Origin: Stramonita haemastoma
Lineage: Eukaryota > Mollusca > Gastropoda > Neogastropoda > Muricidae
Length of the DNA stretch: 64,000 nt
NCBI GenBank assembly: GCA_030674155.1
Contig: CM060342.1
Span: 10,795,328-10,859,327, forward strand
Direction of reading: 5' to 3'
Shown: positions 62,365 to 64,000 of the stretch, in pieces
Layout of the letters: every line of letters begins with the position of its first letter
Numbering within the stretch: the first letter of the stretch is position 1
The notes under the pieces: generated by a model
Seen by the model: only the letters and a program-made list of their open reading frames with translations
Databases searched by the model: none
Told to the model about the DNA's origin: nothing
Translations under genes and position numbers: made by a program

Positions 62365-64000
62365 GACTGTGGTGATTTTGTGTGTTTCGTTATGTGTATG
62401 TGTGAAGCCAAAATGCCTAAGTGTAGCAAAAGTATGTGTATGTCTTGACATTCTAAAACATAAGAAGAAAAGAAATCTTTTTAAGTTTCCAGATGTCTTA
62501 GTTTATGTAGCAATACTCTGGGGTTTTATTATGACGTATGTGATATTGAGACCCATGTTCATTTATTTTGTGCTATAGTTAAGGTGGACCACTGCGTCAC
62601 TTTTAGCAAATTTTTGTTTCTCAGAAACTACTAAAGATATCTGCATGAAATTTGGTACACATACTAACTGCATTAATAAAGCTATCTGTGCAAAGTTTGA
62701 AGTATGTAAGTCCAACAGATATATGATAGTGTGATAATTTTTCCAAAAAAATACGGGTCAGTGTTTGGCCCATCTGCTGCTTTCAAAATATGCAATACAT
62801 AATGAAATTTATCATTTTTCCTGTTTGATTTGACATCACTGTGTGCAATGATCACAAAAAAATATAGTTTAGTTCATAAAATATATTTTTCTTTTTTTTT
62901 CAAAAATGCCAAAAAAATTTTGCTCCAGTTTTTTAATTTTTATCTCATGGTATTGAAAAACTATAATAGCTACAGAGTTCAAAGTGTCTCATTGCACTCA
63001 GCACACATTTCTACACCAGCAGACCAAATTTCATTGGATTATTTTCATTAGGTTAGAAGTTACAGGTGGGCCAAATAACAGATGCGGCCGAAAAAACCCC
63101 GTTTTGAGAAAAATGCCCGTAAAGATTTAGTTAACAATTTAATCAATGAAAATCATGTTTAAACATTACTAATAAATTTTGCATGGTAAAATAACAATAG
63201 GCCAACACTAATGAGTGATTAGAAACAGCTTTTCTCATAGAATAAATTTTTCAGGAGGCTCCTGGGGCATACACCCCCCCCTTTGCCTGCCTGCCTAAGT
63301 TCATGTTCCGCATGCATTACACTTTTTTTTTTTTCCCTCTTCTCTTTGGCCCTATCAGATGATTTTCTAGTGGCTGTTTTCACTCTGAGAATGTCTGATT
63401 TATCTGCAAACACTTCTGCATTGCTCACTGCCACAAAATCCAGTCCAGCAAGTACAATATTGCTGGAAAAGTATCTCGCCTCCAGACTGCAGGCTGACTG
63501 ACTTCTTCATCTCAGCTTTGAATACATTGTTGATAATGTGATAACTAAGATGTGTGAGGATGCAAAACAGAATGCAAAACAACTGTGTGATTGTGGAAAA
63601 TACAGGAGAAAGTGAAAAAAAAATTTTAAAAGGGGGGGGGGGGGGGGTGGCAGAGAAGAAAAATTATGGTGTGAAGGTTTTTCTTTTCTAACACCATTCA
63701 CTGTGTCAAACTCGGTAAAAACAATTCTTTTGTGAATTATCATTAAACTTAAAACTGCCTCTGAAAATACAAACAACTGAATAAAAAATTAAACTGAGAA
63801 CATGGGAAAAAAGTGTATACTGAATAGCCCATGTCAAAGTAGACTGCAAACCAGAAATTCAGGCACTACTGTATTCCTGCTAAGTTCCAACAACACATAA
63901 CTTATTGGGAAAAAAAGTGCCCTGCTATGTTCCCAAAACAGTAATAAATTGATGGAAAATGTAGCTATTTCAATTTGTCTACCTTCGCTTGCAGTTTGTA
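62365..64000. other. Downstream region without recognised gene
   Basis: From about 62585 to 63120 the text (tttctcagaaactactaaag, catgaaatttggtacacata) resembles a dispersed repeat type, but no second copy is in the window. The minus strand at 63219-63500 has a Lys/Arg-rich open frame with no recognisable domain. T/C and G homopolymers lie at 63322-63333 and 63631-63648. Confidence 0.45.

Noticed and set aside
63219..63434. Lys/Arg-rich minus-strand ORF as an SFSWAP-neighbour gene
   Set aside because: Short, no recognised domain, no convincing splice sites; left as part of an uncharacterised region.

Overview
This is animal nuclear DNA, most likely from a lophotrochozoan and probably a marine mollusc (a gastropod is my guess; this is inference). 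Four genes with GT-AG introns encode proteins found across animals. They sit in DNA packed with (AC)n, (AG)n and (AT)n microsatellites, tRNA-derived SINEs, small inverted-repeat transposons and non-LTR retrotransposon remains. No bacterial, organellar, rRNA or CRISPR feature was seen.

Layout. Positions 1-4105 hold a non-LTR retrotransposon on the minus strand. Its ORF1 carries a 2A-like ribosome-skipping motif, and its ORF2 (endonuclease plus reverse transcriptase) is frame-broken. The tail of a second, RNase H-bearing element lies at 4560-5110. Positions 5,100-16,600 have no recognisable host gene. They contain SINEs, a 526-bp MITE nested in a SINE, a 32-bp minisatellite next to a ~100-bp tandem repeat, and a TA-flanked MITE. 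Gene 1 (minus, 16,677-22,305, 3 exons) is a membrane-anchored FkbM-family methyltransferase. Gene 2 (plus, 22,815-33,653, 10 exons) is an RPUSD4-like mitochondrial pseudouridine synthase. It starts head-to-head with gene 1 and has several reading-frame breaks as given. Gene 3 (minus, 37,502-44,538, 6 exons) is TMEM199, the Vma12-type V-ATPase assembly factor. Gene 4 (plus, 44,632-62,364, 14 exons) is the splicing regulator SFSWAP. Only 93 bp separate its start codon from that of TMEM199, so the two probably share a promoter. The last 1.6 kb holds no recognised gene.

The four genes do not form a pathway. The interest lies in two divergent gene pairs and in transposon biology. Four further DNA-transposon-like insertions can be delimited by terminal inverted repeats and duplicated target sites: piggyBac-like (TTAA), two hAT-like, and a second copy of the TA-type MITE. 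Several SINE families with different heads and tails appear to share one central core. The most striking single item is the retrotransposon in which ORF1, with its 2A motif, and ORF2 are in one frame and separated by a single UAG.

Limits. Exons were called by eye from splice sites, reading frame and family resemblance. Repeat boundaries are approximate unless a target-site duplication is stated. Single-base frame breaks in RPUSD4 and SFSWAP may be real or may be assembly indels.
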